A stretch of 64,000 nt of DNA from Muricea muricata (lineage: Eukaryota > Cnidaria > Anthozoa > Malacalcyonacea > Plexauridae): positions 2,733,001 through 2,797,000 of the forward strand of contig OY979723.1 of assembly GCA_963855995.1 (NCBI GenBank), read 5' to 3'. The translations under genes were made by a program, and so were the position numbers. How positions within the stretch are numbered: the stretch's first letter is position 1; each line of letters starts with the position of its first letter. The notes under the pieces were generated by a model that saw only the letters and a list, made by a program, of their open reading frames with translations, had not been told where the DNA came from and ran no database searches. Shown here in pieces: positions 1-11,284 of the stretch.

Positions 1-236
1 GGATAGCTCTATCAGTTCTAAACTGTTCTTCCTAGAGGTCCAGTGAGGATCATCTCTTATTGATTCAGTGTTACTACAGGAGGAAACCTAAACTAAACTA
101 ACTTTATTTATACTGGATAGCTCTATCAGTTCTAAACTGTTCTTCCTTGAGGTCCAGTAAGGATCATCTCTTATTGATGCAGTGTTACTACATGTACAGG
201 AGGAAACCTAAACTAAACTAACTTTATGAACCTAAT
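1..236 (-). repeat. 114-bp satellite, about two monomers
   Basis: These are about two monomers of the dispersed 114-bp satellite, in the reverse orientation relative to 40035-40660. The recognisable pieces are ATAGCTCTATCAGTTCTAAA, GAGGTCCAGT and GGAGGAAACCTAAACTAAAC. They lie in a ZC3HC1 intron. Other blocks are at 2160-2400, 5505-5945, 9160-9395, 25580-25790, 29055-29285, 30765-30900, 56125-56345 and 63705-63765, with degenerate pieces near 1340-1510 and 33540-33720. Confidence 0.85.
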
Positions 237-312
237 CTAAAGTGTTCTCACCAAAGGTCAAAATTAAGTGTCAAAATTAAGATTGCTTTGGCAGTTTCGA
301 TAAATTTCTCAC

Positions 313-3300
313 CTTGTATTCCACCCGCACAAAGCCAAAACACAAACAGTATCAATGATGTCTTGATGATGCGCGGCAATGTCGCTGTCTGTTATAAAAC
401 TGCTTAAAACTGACAATACATCTTCCGCAATTTCCTTAAACACGGAATGCATTAAACATTATTGAAAAGTCAAGCACTATACACAGAATGTAGGGAGCGT
501 CTACATTTCAATCCGGATTGAACTCATTCCGTTTTTGTTCAACCATAAAGGACCGAATGATACTTGTTTACATGAATCTGGATTGAGTTACAACTTATTC
601 TGGATTGAATTAATTCGATTTTTCATTCCCGATTGAGCCCTAAGATATTCCGGACTGAACGCTAGGTCATTCCGGATTGATTTTTGGAATCGTGCATCAA
701 GATTTCCGACAGGAATAAGACCCGGAATGGAATTGATTTTACGATTCTTTGGAACTAAATTGGGTGTACGATTCACGTACATCAATGTATAAGTGTCGAA
801 AAAACAAGGGAGTCGGTATATGAATCTGGTATGATCCAATCCGCAATGAAATTTTCATTTACCACGATGTCTTCCATCTAAAATGTAAACACGGACTGAA
901 TTTGAAGTGTCATTTAAGACTGAAACACGATCCAGATTCGTGTAAACTACCCCTTAGTAAAAGCTTTTGTTGCATGAGGTGTTCCAAAAGCAAACAATAA
1001 GTTTTAAGTTAAGGCTCAATTTCATTTCTTTATCCCTGTAAGCATCCCAGTGTGGATTAATACAATGTACCATACTCAATGTAATTAAACATTTGCTTAC
1101 CAGTTCCTGAAATGCTTCACGTTTTAATACAGGTAGGTTTGCTTCCAATGAAAAAAGATTCCTGCAGGCATTTTCAAAACAGTCTTTCCACTCCTCTGGT
1201 GTTCTTGAAGAAAGACTCAAAAACATTTCTATAAAAAAGTTTATCAAATATTGCCCACAAAGAATCACCACAAAGCATAACGTTTACAAAGCTCTCAATC
1301 TTTTCTTATAAATAATACTTTAAGTTCGTAAGCGTATCAGTTCTCAACTGTTCTTCCTACAGGTCGAACATCACTTATGGATCTCATGTTACTATAAAAA
1401 AAGCTTTAACTATACTTCTAACTTTAACTATACTGAATACCTCTAACAGTTCTAAACCGTTCTATGTAGAGGTCAATAAAGGATCATCGCTTATTGAATG
1501 ATCCTTAATTACTATTGAATGAAAACAAATACTAAAGAGAAAGCCAGAGGAAACAAAATAGTTGGAATCAGCCAGAGTCTTGAATAGCACTAGGATATAT
1601 GTATGGCTGTGATTTTATCAATCTGTGCCAACTTTCGAACATCAAGCCACCACATATAACAAAGTGGGAGAAAGTTAAAACCACATGGAAACTCTTGCAA
1701 ACTCTCTTAAGTATATCTTCACTGGCAAAAATATTAGGGCTAATGTGTGTAAAATTTTACAGGATATTGATGAAATATGGGAAGATTCTGAATGAACACG
1801 TCAGATACCAAAGAGAAAGCCAGTGAAAAGCAAAAAGGTGAAATCAGGCAGACTCTGAAAGAGCACCAGGATATGTGCTTCCCACTCCAAAGTATGTTTT
1901 TGCATCTAGAAAGACTGGCTAGATCATTTTCGCAAAGTTTTAAGTAATGTCATCAAATTTTGCTAACTTTCAAAAATTTAGGCACATACAACAAAGTTGA
2001 AAAAATTTAAATTTGTCAACACTTGTAAACTCTGTGAAATATATCTTCACTTGGACAAGCTTGGTTTTTTCATCAGAGCTAACTGATTCGGTGATGTGAG
2101 TTAAATTTCACTTGATATCGCTGCAATATGGGAAGATATTGAAAATACCTGAAGGAAACTTAGACTAAACTAACTTCATTTACACCAAGTTACTAGGGAA
2201 GGAAACCTAAACTAAACTAACCTTTTTAACAGTCTACAGTAGATAGCTCTACCTGTTCTAAAGTGTTCTCCCCAGAGGTCCAGTAAGGATCATCTGTTAT
2301 TGATCCAATGTTATTACAAGAGGAAGCCTAAACTAAACTAACTTTTGTATACTGGATAGCTCTATCAGTTGGAAACTTTTTCCCTCCTAATGATCTAGTG
2401 TCACTTGCAAAAGAAAAGCAAAGCTAAATCTTTAAACTCACCTGGGCATGGGGTGTCTTTCCAAGGACAAAATTTTGAATGTCCATTGATAATAGTTGAT
2501 CTAAGCTTTGCACATGTTGAGTTGTCTAAAATTTATAAAAAAAGAAATCTTCATATGATAACTATGAGAATATTGATGCACCCATTGGATACCCAGTACT
2601 TTGTATATTGTAATCATGATTTTACCAACTGTTTAACCCCAGTGAAATTTAACCTGATATCCTTATAGTATTATATATCTTGTTTTATTGGTGGTACTGT
2701 ATATCTTGTGCTCAACATTTGCCACAAAGCTACAAAGTATGGGTGATGTTGATGTTTAGTAGATGATTAAAATGCTTAAATTTATAAAAAAGGGGAAATA
2801 TACATTAATTTTTTATATTTTGGTTATATTTTTGGGACTAATGCATCTGGTTTCATCTTGATCATTGAAATCTTGATCAATGTGAAATGTTGGAAATTCT
2901 GAATACTTCTGAAGTTCCAGATTTCAAGATTTTCTTTGCAGGGATAGATCAAGCATAATCTGGCAGGGGGGGGTTTGATCTGCCAGCTTTGGTAAGGGCA
3001 GGATTGGGGGAGGGTACTCGTTCAGTAGGTACTTGAAATGTGTTAGTCTTAATTATGTGTGCCACCTGCATTTCAAAATATGTTTTCATCCGGATGATAA
3101 ATGCATGTTTCGTACATCCAAAGGTCTAAAGCAATTTATACCACTCAAAGTACTTTGGCATCGACTAACGCTTCAGAAAGTTTGAGCCCACCCAATATTT
3201 TACCAAAAACCATTGACAAAAGCTGGTTTGAACTAAAGGATACCTAATGCTACACTAATTACTCACATCTTTCAATGTCCCAATCTGTGCCAACCATGCC

Positions 3301-5387
3301 ATCAAGTGTTGCTTTACATGAAACACAAGTCAGGAGATCAACATCAGTATTTTCCCACCCATACAATGCACAGTGCTGCGGAGATAAATACAGCGGCTTC
3401 ATTGGCCAAGTGAATGGTTAGGAAATGTTAAAGAAAATTACCTTATGCTGTTTTTATTATTGCGATCATCTTTATTAAGGTCTCATACAAGCAATTAATT
3501 AATGGACCGATTGCATCATGGACAAAATTTTGAAAAAAGTTGAAGTAGGAGAATTTATTGCCACAGTATTGAAGAGCATCCTAAAATTAGTAAAATTGCA
3601 AAGTTTGGCTGCGAAACGTTGTAAAATGTGGAAAATGTAAGCCTTTGAAGATTTCAAATTTTGTATATTTTTGTATTACGCACGGAAAATTGATACCAAC
3701 ATCGAGAAAACGGTATCAATTTTCCGTGCGTAATACAAAAGTGTACAAAATTCACAAACTTTGCAGGGCTATATTTTCCTCATTTTACAACATTTTGCAA
3801 TCAAACTTTGCAATTTTACCAATTTTAGGATGCTCTTCAATGATGTGGCAATGAATTTTCCCATTTCAACTTTTTTCAAAATTCTGTCCATAATGCAATC
3901 GGTCCATTACCAAACCAGGTATTACATAGGATGGGACAGAGTCCATAGCTGCCAAGGTGGCAGATGAACTGGGCATGAATCTGGTGATGCTATGCCTTAG
4001 TGACATAACCACGACAAAGTGACTGCAACGTGACTGTAATTAAATTCATTTCTATGAATTAAACCACTTCCTAACATATCCACACTAACTTTGCTTTTGA
4101 ACAGTGCATTACTGTTACAGACTTAAGGCAAGAGATAAGAAATGTTGGATGTGCGCGATTGAATGCTAACGTGTTTTGCAGACCATAGGTATGAAACTTG
4201 GTAGATATGAGAAACTGTTTCTCCAAAGAAGTTTGCTGTCCCTAGAAAAATGTATCTATGTAAGCTGGTTTTCCACTAGCGAATTTTTTCATGCAAGCGA
4301 CTTTTCTCTTTTGTCTAAGCTCAATTGGTTCCGCATGGTTGCAGCTGAAAGCTCGAGAACAAAGCGAAAAAGTCGCTTCGCGCGAAAAAATTCGCTAGTG
4401 GAAAACCGGCTTTAGGGGTATCCTCCAATCCAAAAATGTTAGTTTGTTAAAACTCAACTTTGACCTTATTCAGAGTTGCCACAGTTTTGTGTATGCTAGT
4501 ATTGGGCAAAAATACACCTACATAAGGTAGGTAGGCTTAATTTTTAAGTTTCATCATGACATACCTAGTTTAAACGGCATAATCACAGCACCGAATCACA
4601 AACATTGAATAATACCTGCTTACCTCATGTAAATTACAACTTAATACCACTATATATGGAAAACATGCATTTAATTGCAGCTACAGTATATACACCAGGG
4701 TGCATTCTGTGTAAAGTTCACGCCGAAGATTCGTGATTGTATGCCAACTTTTATTATAAATTATACTATGATTTTTGAAACTCCACGCCGGAGATATCCG
4801 AACTTTTGTGCATGGAATGCACCATGGTATATAAAATGAAAACAAATTGCTCACAGCAGACATACAAGGGTGGAATCTGTGTACACCATGCCAAAGATCT
4901 TCACTTCAGCACGATCCTTGGTCTACTCTCCTATTATCCTAAGTGTAGCCTGCTCGCAGACTGAACCGCGAGCAGGCTATCCCAAATGTGAAAAGAATAA
5001 AATGTAAAATCGTAGTCCAAAATCAAGCAGATTGAAAAGGATATTGAAAACGTCTCAACTCTGTCATAAAAGTTCTCTTTATTCCTTGGCTGACACAGCA
5101 TGGATAATGCGCCAGGGTTTTCTGCGATATCTCGTTCAGTATTTCTAAATAACAAACCAAATTTGTTTTAAAATGGAGTAGGATTACCATACGCCCTAAA
5201 ATACGTTCTAAGAATTCTACACAGTTTCGAATTTAGCACCGATTACTATCGGCAAAGAAAATCAAGATAGTAGAGTAATTACTTTTTCAGATAAAGCATA
5301 CCTTTCTTTAGCAAGATCATCTTTTTCGTGCATAAAACTTGACAGAATTGCTTGAATTTTGTTACGAGTGTTTGAAAAAGACGCCAT
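313..5387 (-). CDS. ZC3HC1: ZC3HC1/NIPA-like nuclear C3HC zinc-finger protein (5' part, multi-exon, runs off the left edge)
   Basis: NIPA is a nuclear C3HC zinc-finger protein, known as an F-box-like SCF substrate adaptor and nuclear-basket component. Six minus-strand exons were resolved: 5302-5387 (start MASFSNTR), 5045-5144 (ends FYDRVETFS), about 3267-3411, 2442-2525, 1101-1228 and about 313-434. About 221 residues are covered. The zinc-finger signature is visible: a TCVSC Cys pair in exon 3 and GHSKFCPW (His and last Cys) in exon 4. Exon 2 RVETFS, exon 3 YGW and exon 6 ALCGW match conserved family positions. Phases agree at every junction except intron 2. Its donor is U12-like (ATATCCTTTTC), and the exact 3' junction near 3411-3417 is uncertain by a base. 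The exon 6 acceptor (TTTAAG) was chosen because it keeps phase. The C-terminal half lies outside the window. Introns hold satellites and a palindromic MITE. Confidence 0.85.
490..955. mobile_element. MITE-like block with repeated CCGGATTGA motifs
   Basis: This lies in a ZC3HC1 intron, between exons 6 and 5. The ends are weakly inverted: GGGAGCGTCTACATTTC on the left, and TAAACTACCCCTTA on the right, which reads AAGGGGTAGTTTACAC on the other strand. The interior repeats variants of TTCCGGATTGA at irregular spacing. No clean target-site duplication was found, so the class is left open. Confidence 0.4.
2160..2400 (-). repeat. 114-bp satellite block
   Basis: These are about two diverged monomers in the reverse orientation. 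They contain GGAAACCTAAACTAAACTAA twice and AGAGGTCCAGTAAGGATCAT. They lie in the ZC3HC1 intron between exons 5 and 4. Confidence 0.8.
3500..3909. mobile_element. Foldback MITE, 'GGACC' family copy A
   Basis: This is a near full-length palindromic element of about 410 bp. It starts AATGGACCGATTGCAT and ends ATGCAATCGGTCCATT. The arms run about 190 bp to a centre where TTGATACC pairs with GGTATCAA around a 14-nt loop (3691-3720). Both sides of the centre carry TTGTATTACGC or its complement. It has no coding capacity. It lies in intron 2 of the ZC3HC1-like gene. Related copies are at 39381, 45123, 47304, 50107 and 54312. Confidence 0.85.
4265..4415. mobile_element. Short foldback MITE (AAGCCGGTTTTCC family)
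   Basis: The element is about 150 bp. Its terminal inverted repeats are AAGCTGGTTTTCCACTAGCG on the left and CGCTAGTGGAAAACCGGCTT on the right. A second copy is at 38361-38514 in a KDM7 intron. It has no ORF of its own. Confidence 0.8.
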
Positions 5388-5394
5388 CTTGGAA
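5376..5394 (-). promoter_or_regulatory. TISU/YY1-like start context of ZC3HC1
   Basis: The ZC3HC1 start codon sits in CCAAGATGGCGTC, close to the TISU/YY1 consensus (SAASATGGCGGC) that marks very short 5' UTRs. KDM7 has a similar context at 55952. Whether the leader is short is inference. Confidence 0.4.
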
Positions 5395-5504
5395 ACCGCG
5401 AACACGAAGGACTGGGCAGAGCCGAAATTTGTGTGAAAAACGAGGGCGAAATCAAGAAAAGTATCATTCTTTAAGCCTTATGTCGTAAACCTGGACCCTT
5501 ACGA

Positions 5505-5945
5505 AGAACAGTTTAGAAATGATAAAGCTATCCAGTATAAATAAAGTTAGTTTAGTTTAGGTTTCCTCCTGCACTGGCACTCTATCAATAAGACATGATC
5601 CTTACTGGACTCCTAGGAAGAACAGTTTAGAACTGATAGAGCTATCCAGTATGAATAAAGTTAGTTTAGTTTAGGTTTCCTCCAGTAGTAACACTGGATC
5701 AATAAGAGATGACCCTCAATGGACTCTTAGCAAGAACAGTTTAGAACTGATAGAGCTATTCTGATCCAGTATAAATAAATTTAGTTTGGTTTAGATTTCC
5801 TTTTTAGTTAAACTGGATGAATAAGAAATGATCCATACTGGACCTCTAGGATGAACAGTTCATGATCAAAACTGATAAATGAATCTAGAATAAATTAAGT
5901 TAGTTTAGTTTAGGTTTCCTCCTGTAGTAACATTGCATCAATAAG
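5505..5945 (+). repeat. 114-bp satellite array, about four monomers
   Basis: This array sits between the ZC3HC1 start and the GPCR array. The monomers contain TTAGTTTAGGTTTCCTCC, GGATCAATAAGAGATGA and GAACAGTTTAGAACTGATAG. The last monomers are diverged. It runs directly into the R2 repeat at 5946. Confidence 0.85.
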
Positions 5946-6400
5946 AAATGTTATCCTGCATTCTGATTGGTCGACCTGCACTCCGTAAAAATCCGTATTC
6001 GGACCGTGGTCCGAAAATTTCCGTACTCGGACCGGGCTTTTTCCCAGTGCTTTTAATCGCACTTTTTACTGCTGGCAACATACTTATTAATGAAATTAAT
6101 ATTTCATTGATATGTTTGAAAACTTTATGTGTGAAAAATAAAGTTTTGTCATGTTCAACATTTTTGTATTCTAATCAACGAAACCACGATCGACGTCATT
6201 TAAATACAAAATGTCACAAAAACTCTGAAAATGACTGCGAGCCATATAATAAACAGTTTATTGACCTCGCTTGTTCGGTCTGTACCGTGAAATATCGGAC
6301 TTCGGTATTTTTAGTGCGTAGAATAATTACACTTTCAATAACTTTGATCAATAATATTTAATTAACCCAACAATTTAGCATTTTAATTATTTGACACGGA
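5946..6400 (+). repeat. R2 spacer repeat (copy 1) with nested CGGTCCG/CGGACCG repeats
   Basis: R2 is a 400-450 bp block found four times (also 9396, 25795, 29284), each time just after satellite monomers. It opens with ATTCTGATTGGTCGACCTGC, which contains a CCAAT-type box. Two roughly 28-bp direct repeats follow, each bounded by an inverted pair of GGTCCG and CGGACC. A 137-aa ORF (5948-6361) is partly kept in the 29284 copy (130 aa) but not in the other two. I do not call it a gene. Confidence 0.7.
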
Positions 6401-6786
6401 AATAAGTCATTTTATATGCAAGTATTAAATATTATATGTCCCTTTAAATGCAAGATATCTCCTATATAGTCATGGCCTTGAATTAAATTTTTATACGTAA
6501 TTTAAATGGTAGGAAAAAAGCCAGAAATACGATGTTCAATACAATGTCAGGCGTAAGCATTCTGGTCACACCCAAGGCTAATATATGCCAGCATGGATCA
6601 CACGTACCGTTCCTTTTTCTTGAAGAATTCTGCAGCATCATGTCAAATATAATGAATGTTATATCAGTTGTTCCAACTATGACTGTAAAGTGTCAGTCAC
6701 CAATCAAATACAGCGTGATCACATGACTTGAATTATCTATACGTTCCAGCAAAAGTTTCTTGTAAAACTAAAACCAACCAAGTTCA

Positions 6787-7685
6787 TCACGATCGTTCGG
6801 TCCGTAGAAAACATTTTAATATCTTCATTCCTTCACGACGCAGGATCGAGTTTCTCCAGAAAAATATCACGCAGTTGAATGTTGAGTTCATGCAGACAAA
6901 TGTGCTCGCCCAGATATGAAATAATATGCGTCGTCTGTCATTCATTGGCAATTTTAATGTGTAACTCCAAATACTACATAAAATTGCTGGAAAAGAGAAG
7001 CAGAAACAACAGCCAAACGCTAGACTACATGTCGAAATATTTTTAAAATTTCTCTTTCGTCTTTTTTCTCTTTCTTGATTTCCGGGTGTTTCTAAACGAG
7101 CTGGAGCAACGCGCAATTCGTCTTCACGTTTGGACTTGACGATGACCAACATTTTGTAGTCTAAGAACGCCAAGAGGAACAAGAATAACAGAAGAAACAC
7201 AGTTATATAAGAATAAAAAGGTAAATCTTTGCTTCTGAGTAAAAAAGCCACGTCAGCGATATAGCGACTCCTGTGATCATCTGAAGTGCGAGAAAAAGTG
7301 TCAGTTATCCTTTCGTAACTGCAGTTTGATGGAAAAATGGACACGTTAGTGCCAGAAATCGTTCAATGTTTAACATTAACAGTGCAAACATTGAAGAACC
7401 AACCAAAAGAACTTCCATACATATCCGCGTCGTTTCAATTTGTGCGCTGTAAATTTGCATCGACCACGAAATTGTTGATAGCATTACCAAAGGCTGAACG
7501 ATGGCGACTACTCCAAGATCAAAGCAAGATAAAACAAAGATGGTAAAATAGCACATTTTCTTACGTAGTTGTGACGATCTCCATAGACTGATGATAACCG
7601 CAGAATTCAGAATGATTCCGACCACCATGAAGAAAGTATTCAGAAAACAGAGTAATATGGCGTTGATAAGAGTGCATGGATGCAT
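6787..7685 (-). pseudogene. Array GPCR copy 1, pseudogene (nonsense plus 2-bp insertion)
   Basis: This is the leftmost receptor of the array and is related over its whole length to the intact copies. Residues 1-126 read normally, with TM1 GIILNS, TM2 LSCFDLG and TM3 ERF. A Lys codon then becomes TAA at 7305-7307. Frame is lost again by a TA insertion near 7205-7208, just before TM5, relative to the copy at 19437. The second half, from the TM5 motif to KCFLRTERS, is otherwise open. Two independent lesions make a sequencing error an unlikely full explanation. It would have been a class A seven-helix receptor in the plasma membrane. Confidence 0.85.
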
Positions 7686-8149
7686 TTCGTGTTTCGTATC
7701 TTATCGACTTTTTGTGGACTTAATCTGCTTCGCAAATGCATGTATATTTGAAAATGTCCATCAACACCAGCTATTTTGTTATTTAATTTACAAACTATGA
7801 CTATATGTGTCATCTTCATGTGCTGCCTTGTCGCTCACGCCAACGAAGCAATCCCTTTCGGTACATAATTTCCAATGAAAATGTCATGTACATTTCATGC
7901 TTTGAATGTAATAGAAGTGTTAAAAGCGTTAGAAGATGCTAAAATGTTCATGTGATGGGCGAAGACTACTCACAAAACTTGCGCAATATTATTAAGACAT
8001 CAAGTTGTGCAATATTCCTGTTCGGTTTATTCTAAATAACTGATGCGAAGTATATTAATAAAATTCAACATGGGCAAGCATATTACCAGACCATTCGCTT
8101 TTTAATATCTTCAGTTTTATCGTTCTTTGCTTTTTATTTAAATAACATT

Positions 8150-8172
8150 TTGCCACGTACATCGATGTATAA
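8150..8172 (-). promoter_or_regulatory. Conserved CACGTACATCGATGTA upstream motif of copy 1
   Basis: This is the same upstream block as in the other units, with the palindrome TACATCGATGTA. The adjoining TATATATA run is reduced to TATAAG here. It lies about 470 bp upstream of the copy 1 start. The neighbouring gene is dead, so the motif is probably only inherited with the unit. Confidence 0.35.
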
Positions 8173-8331
8173 GAATGATAACTATACATTTAAGTACGCC
8201 TGTTCGTTGATCCCTCGATCAAAAAACTAATTATTTGGTAATCACAGGCGATGCCAAGTCGGGTAGAAAAACTGAAAAAAGGAATATTCCAGGGAAATTA
8301 AAAAATTTTTTGGATAAACAAACACTTCTTA

Positions 8332-8714
8332 GGGCCTGTTCATATGGGCAGAAGTTATCTCGGTTCCCGAGAAAACATTTCGACAGGTCAAATAATGTTG
8401 TTCTGTTCATATGGAGAAATGTTTTCCCGCTTACCGGGTAAAGTTTCCCGCGGTGATGTAGATTTTGTAAAGTGTAAACAGAAAGTTTTCCCGCTAAGCG
8501 GGAAAGTTGTGTTCATATGAGATAAAAATTATCTCGGTCACCGAGATCTCGCCTGTCATCAAGCGAGATCTCGGTTAACGGGAAAACTTTTCGTCTCATA
8601 TGAACGCAAGGTAACTTTTCATACTATTTTCGTAAGAAGGCGAGATCTCGCTTGTAAACTTGTCGAAATGTTTTCTCGCTAACCGGGAAAACTTCTTCCC
8701 ATATGAACAGGCCC
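8332..8714. mobile_element. Harbinger-type MITE with TTA target duplication
   Basis: This is a 383-bp element. Its terminal inverted repeats are GGGCCTGTTCATATGGG and CCCATATGAACAGGCCC, flanked by TTA on both sides (8329-8331 and 8715-8717). TIRs starting GGGCCTGTT with a 3-bp TWA duplication are typical of PIF/Harbinger MITEs. The homologous site in other units (for example near 16450) is empty and carries one TTA (CACTTCTTAGAACAC), so both boundaries are certain. The inside carries further inverted GCGAGATCTCG and CCGGGAAAAC motifs and no ORF. Confidence 0.93.
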
Positions 8715-9159
8715 TTAGAACACTTATTGTCCATAGCAATATCATGCATATTTCATCTTCCAAATTTTATTAACAACATCGCAGGGATAATAAATGAATA
8801 CTTAGCTATATCTATATATAGACATGTACATCGCTACTTAGAACAATTATATATCTAATAGCAATGCTCTGTCTACTTTGTATAATTTTATTAACATTTT
8901 TGAACGTTGAAACATCCAAGAAGTTTTTCCACAGACGAACTGACGTCCAAAATACTTAAAATATATCGGCAGTTCAGTTATTTCCGACACCTGAGACTTA
9001 TAAGACAGCTCACGGATCGAGGTCATTTATCACATGAAATGTTAGACTACAAAAACTTATAAAAATTGTCTATGATTCCAGTACAGGTCATCCGATCCTC
9101 CACAATATTAAGGTATTAAAATATACGAAATCAAGACTTATATAAATATACTAGCGAAA

Positions 9160-9395
9160 TCGAGGAAACTATCCTTACTGAACCTCTAGGAAAAATAATT
9201 TAGAATTGATAGTCTGATAGAGTTATCTAGTAGAACTTAAGTTAGTTTAGTTTAGGCTTCCTCTTGTAGTAACTCTGCATGGATCAGTAAGAGACAATTC
9301 TTACTGGATCTCTAGAAACAACAGTTTAGAACTGATAGAACTATCCAGTATAAATAAAGTTAGTTTAGGTTCCTCCTGTAGCAACTCTAGATCAA
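9160..9395 (+). repeat. 114-bp satellite block in array spacer
   Basis: There are about two diverged monomers, including TAGTTTAGTTTAGGCTTCCT and GGATCTCTAGAAACAACAGT. A matching block precedes R2 in the spacers at 25580 and 29055. Confidence 0.8.
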
Positions 9396-9840
9396 TAAAT
9401 GTCATCCTGCATTCTGATTGGTCGACCTGCGGTTCGTAAAAACCCGTATTCGGACCGTGGTCCGTAAATTTCTGTACTCGGACCGGGCTTTTTCCCAGCG
9501 TTTTTAATCGCACTTTTTACTGCTTGCAACATACTTATTAATGAAATTAATGTTTTACTGATATGTTTGAAAATTTTATGTGTAAAAAATAAAGTTTTGT
9601 CATGTTCAACTTTTTTGTATTCTAATCAACGAAACCACGATCGGCGTCATTGAAATACAAAATGTCACAAAAACTCTGAAAATGACTGCGAGCCATATAA
9701 TAAACAGTTTATTGACCTCGCTTGTTCAGTCTGTACCGTGAAATATCGGACTTCAGTGTTTTTAGTGCGTAGAACAATTACACTTCAATAACTTTGATCA
9801 ATAAAATTTAATTAACCCAACAATTTAGCATTTTAATTAT
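9396..9840 (+). repeat. R2 spacer repeat, copy 2
   Basis: This starts ATGTCATCCTGCATTCTGAT and carries the duplicated CGTATTCGGACCG block. The long reading frame of copy 1 is interrupted here, which argues against coding function. Confidence 0.7.
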
Positions 9841-10330
9841 TTGACACGGAAATATAAGTCATTTTATATGCAAGTATTGGAAAATGCATATGATGAAGTA
9901 AAAGTAATTTCTACTCTCCCCAATATTTTAGGACTGTAAAGCATTTTCTAGCTAAACTTTATTTAAATATTATATGTCCCTTTAAATGCAAGATATCTCC
10001 TATACTGTATAGTCATGGCCTTGAGTTAAATTTATATACGTAATTTAAATGGTAGGAAAAAAGGCAGAAATACGATGTTCAATACAATGTCAGGCGTAAG
10101 CATTCTGATCACACCTAAGGCTAATATACGCCAGCATTAATCACACGTGCCGTTCCTTTCTCTTGAAGAATTCTGCAGCATCATGTCAAATATAACGAAT
10201 TTTATATTAGTTGCTCTCAACTATAACTGTGAAGTGTCAGTCAGCAATCAAATACAGCGTCGTTGCATTGCTTGAATTGTCTATACGTTGCGGCAAAAGT
10301 TTCTTGTAAAACTACAACCAGCCAAGTTCA

Positions 10331-11230
10331 TCACGATCGTTCGGTCCGTAGAAAACATTTTAATATCTTCATTCCTTCATGACGCAGGATCGAGTTTCTC
10401 CAGAAAAATATCACGCAGTTGAGTGTGGAGTTCACGCAGGCAAAAGTGGTGGCCCAGTTATCAAATAATATGCGTCGTCTGTCTTTCATTTCCAATTTTA
10501 ATGTGTAACTCCAAATACTAAATATAATTGCTGGAAAAGAGCAGCAGAAAAAACAAACAACCACTAGGCAACATGTCGAAATATCCTTAAAATTTCTCTT
10601 TCGTCTTTTTTGTCTTTCTTGATTTCCGGGTGTTTCTAAACGAGCTGGAGCAACGCGCAATTCGTCTTCACGTTTGGACTTGACGATGACCAGCATTTTG
10701 TAGTTAAAGAACGCCAAGATGAACAGGAATAAAAGAACAAACACAGTTACGAATAAAACAGGAAAGTCATTCTTTCCTTTCGAGTAAAAAAGCCCCAGCA
10801 GCGATAGAGCGACCCATGTGATTATCTGAATTGCCAGAAAAAGTGCTAGTTTTCCTTTGGTGACTGCAGTTTGATGGAAAAATGGACGCGTTAGTGCCAG
10901 AAATCGTTCAATGTTCAACGTTAACAGTGCAAACAGTGAGACACCAGCCAAGGGAAGAGCCACGTATATCCGCGTGGTTTCAATTTGTGCACTGTACATT
11001 TGCATCGACCACAAAATAGTTGATAACATTACCAGAGGCTGAACGACGGCGACTACCCCGAGATCAAAGCAAGATAAAACAAAGATGGTAAAATAGCACA
11101 TTTTCTTTCGTAGTTGAGGCGATCTCCATAGACTGATGATAACCGCAGAATTCAGAATGATTCCGACCACCATGAAGGAAGTATTCAGAAAACAGAGTAG
11201 TATGGCGTTGATAAGAGTGCCTGGATGCAT
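10331..11230 (-). CDS. Array GPCR copy 2, intact class A-like seven-helix receptor
   Basis: This is a single-exon 299-aa receptor with a very short N-terminus (MHPGTLIN). TM1 has GIILNS (N1.50 at N27) and TM2 has LSCFDLG (D2.50 at D56). TM3 ends ERF in place of DRY (R109). TM6 has CSFP in place of CWxP. TM7 has NSTLNCVIF in place of NPxxY. The usual Cys3.25 is absent, the loop between TM4 and TM5 is only about ten residues with no Cys, and TM5 lacks its usual Pro. The third intracellular loop is basic (RQKRRKRNFK). A Cys in the C-tail (ILKCFLR) could be palmitoylated. The tail ends RTERS. Loss of Cys3.25 and Pro5.50 recalls melanocortin/cannabinoid-like receptors, but the ligand is unknown; a chemosensory role is inference. 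Confidence 0.92.
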   Translation of the reverse strand: MHPGTLINAILLCFLNTSFMVVGIILNSAVIISLWRSPQLRKKMCYFTIFVLSCFDLGVVAVVQPLVMLSTILWSMQMYSAQIETTRIYVALPLAGVSLFALLTLNIERFLALTRPFFHQTAVTKGKLALFLAIQIITWVALSLLGLFYSKGKNDFPVLFVTVFVLLFLFILAFFNYKMLVIVKSKREDELRVAPARLETPGNQERQKRRKRNFKDISTCCLVVVCFFCCSFPAIIFSIWSYTLKLEMKDRRRILFDNWATTFACVNSTLNCVIFFWRNSILRHEGMKILKCFLRTERS

Positions 11231-11284
11231 TTTGTGTTTCGTATCTTATCGACTTTTCATGGACTTAATCTGCTTCGCAAATGC

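Noticed and set aside
954-1271. 105-aa minus-strand ORF as a separate gene
   Set aside because: Only 1101-1228 is coding, as exon 5 of the ZC3HC1-like gene. The ends of the ORF run past clear AG and GTAAGC splice sites into introns.
5948-6361. 137-aa ORF as a gene
   Set aside because: It lies in the R2 repeat, is disrupted in two of four copies, and shows no domain, promoter or splice signals.
7591-7800. Plus-strand ORF of about 69 aa recurring at the 5' end of every receptor copy (also 11136, 15707, 27872)
   Set aside because: It is the antisense shadow of the conserved receptor start region. Its similarity follows from the minus-strand gene, and it has no start context or independent conservation.
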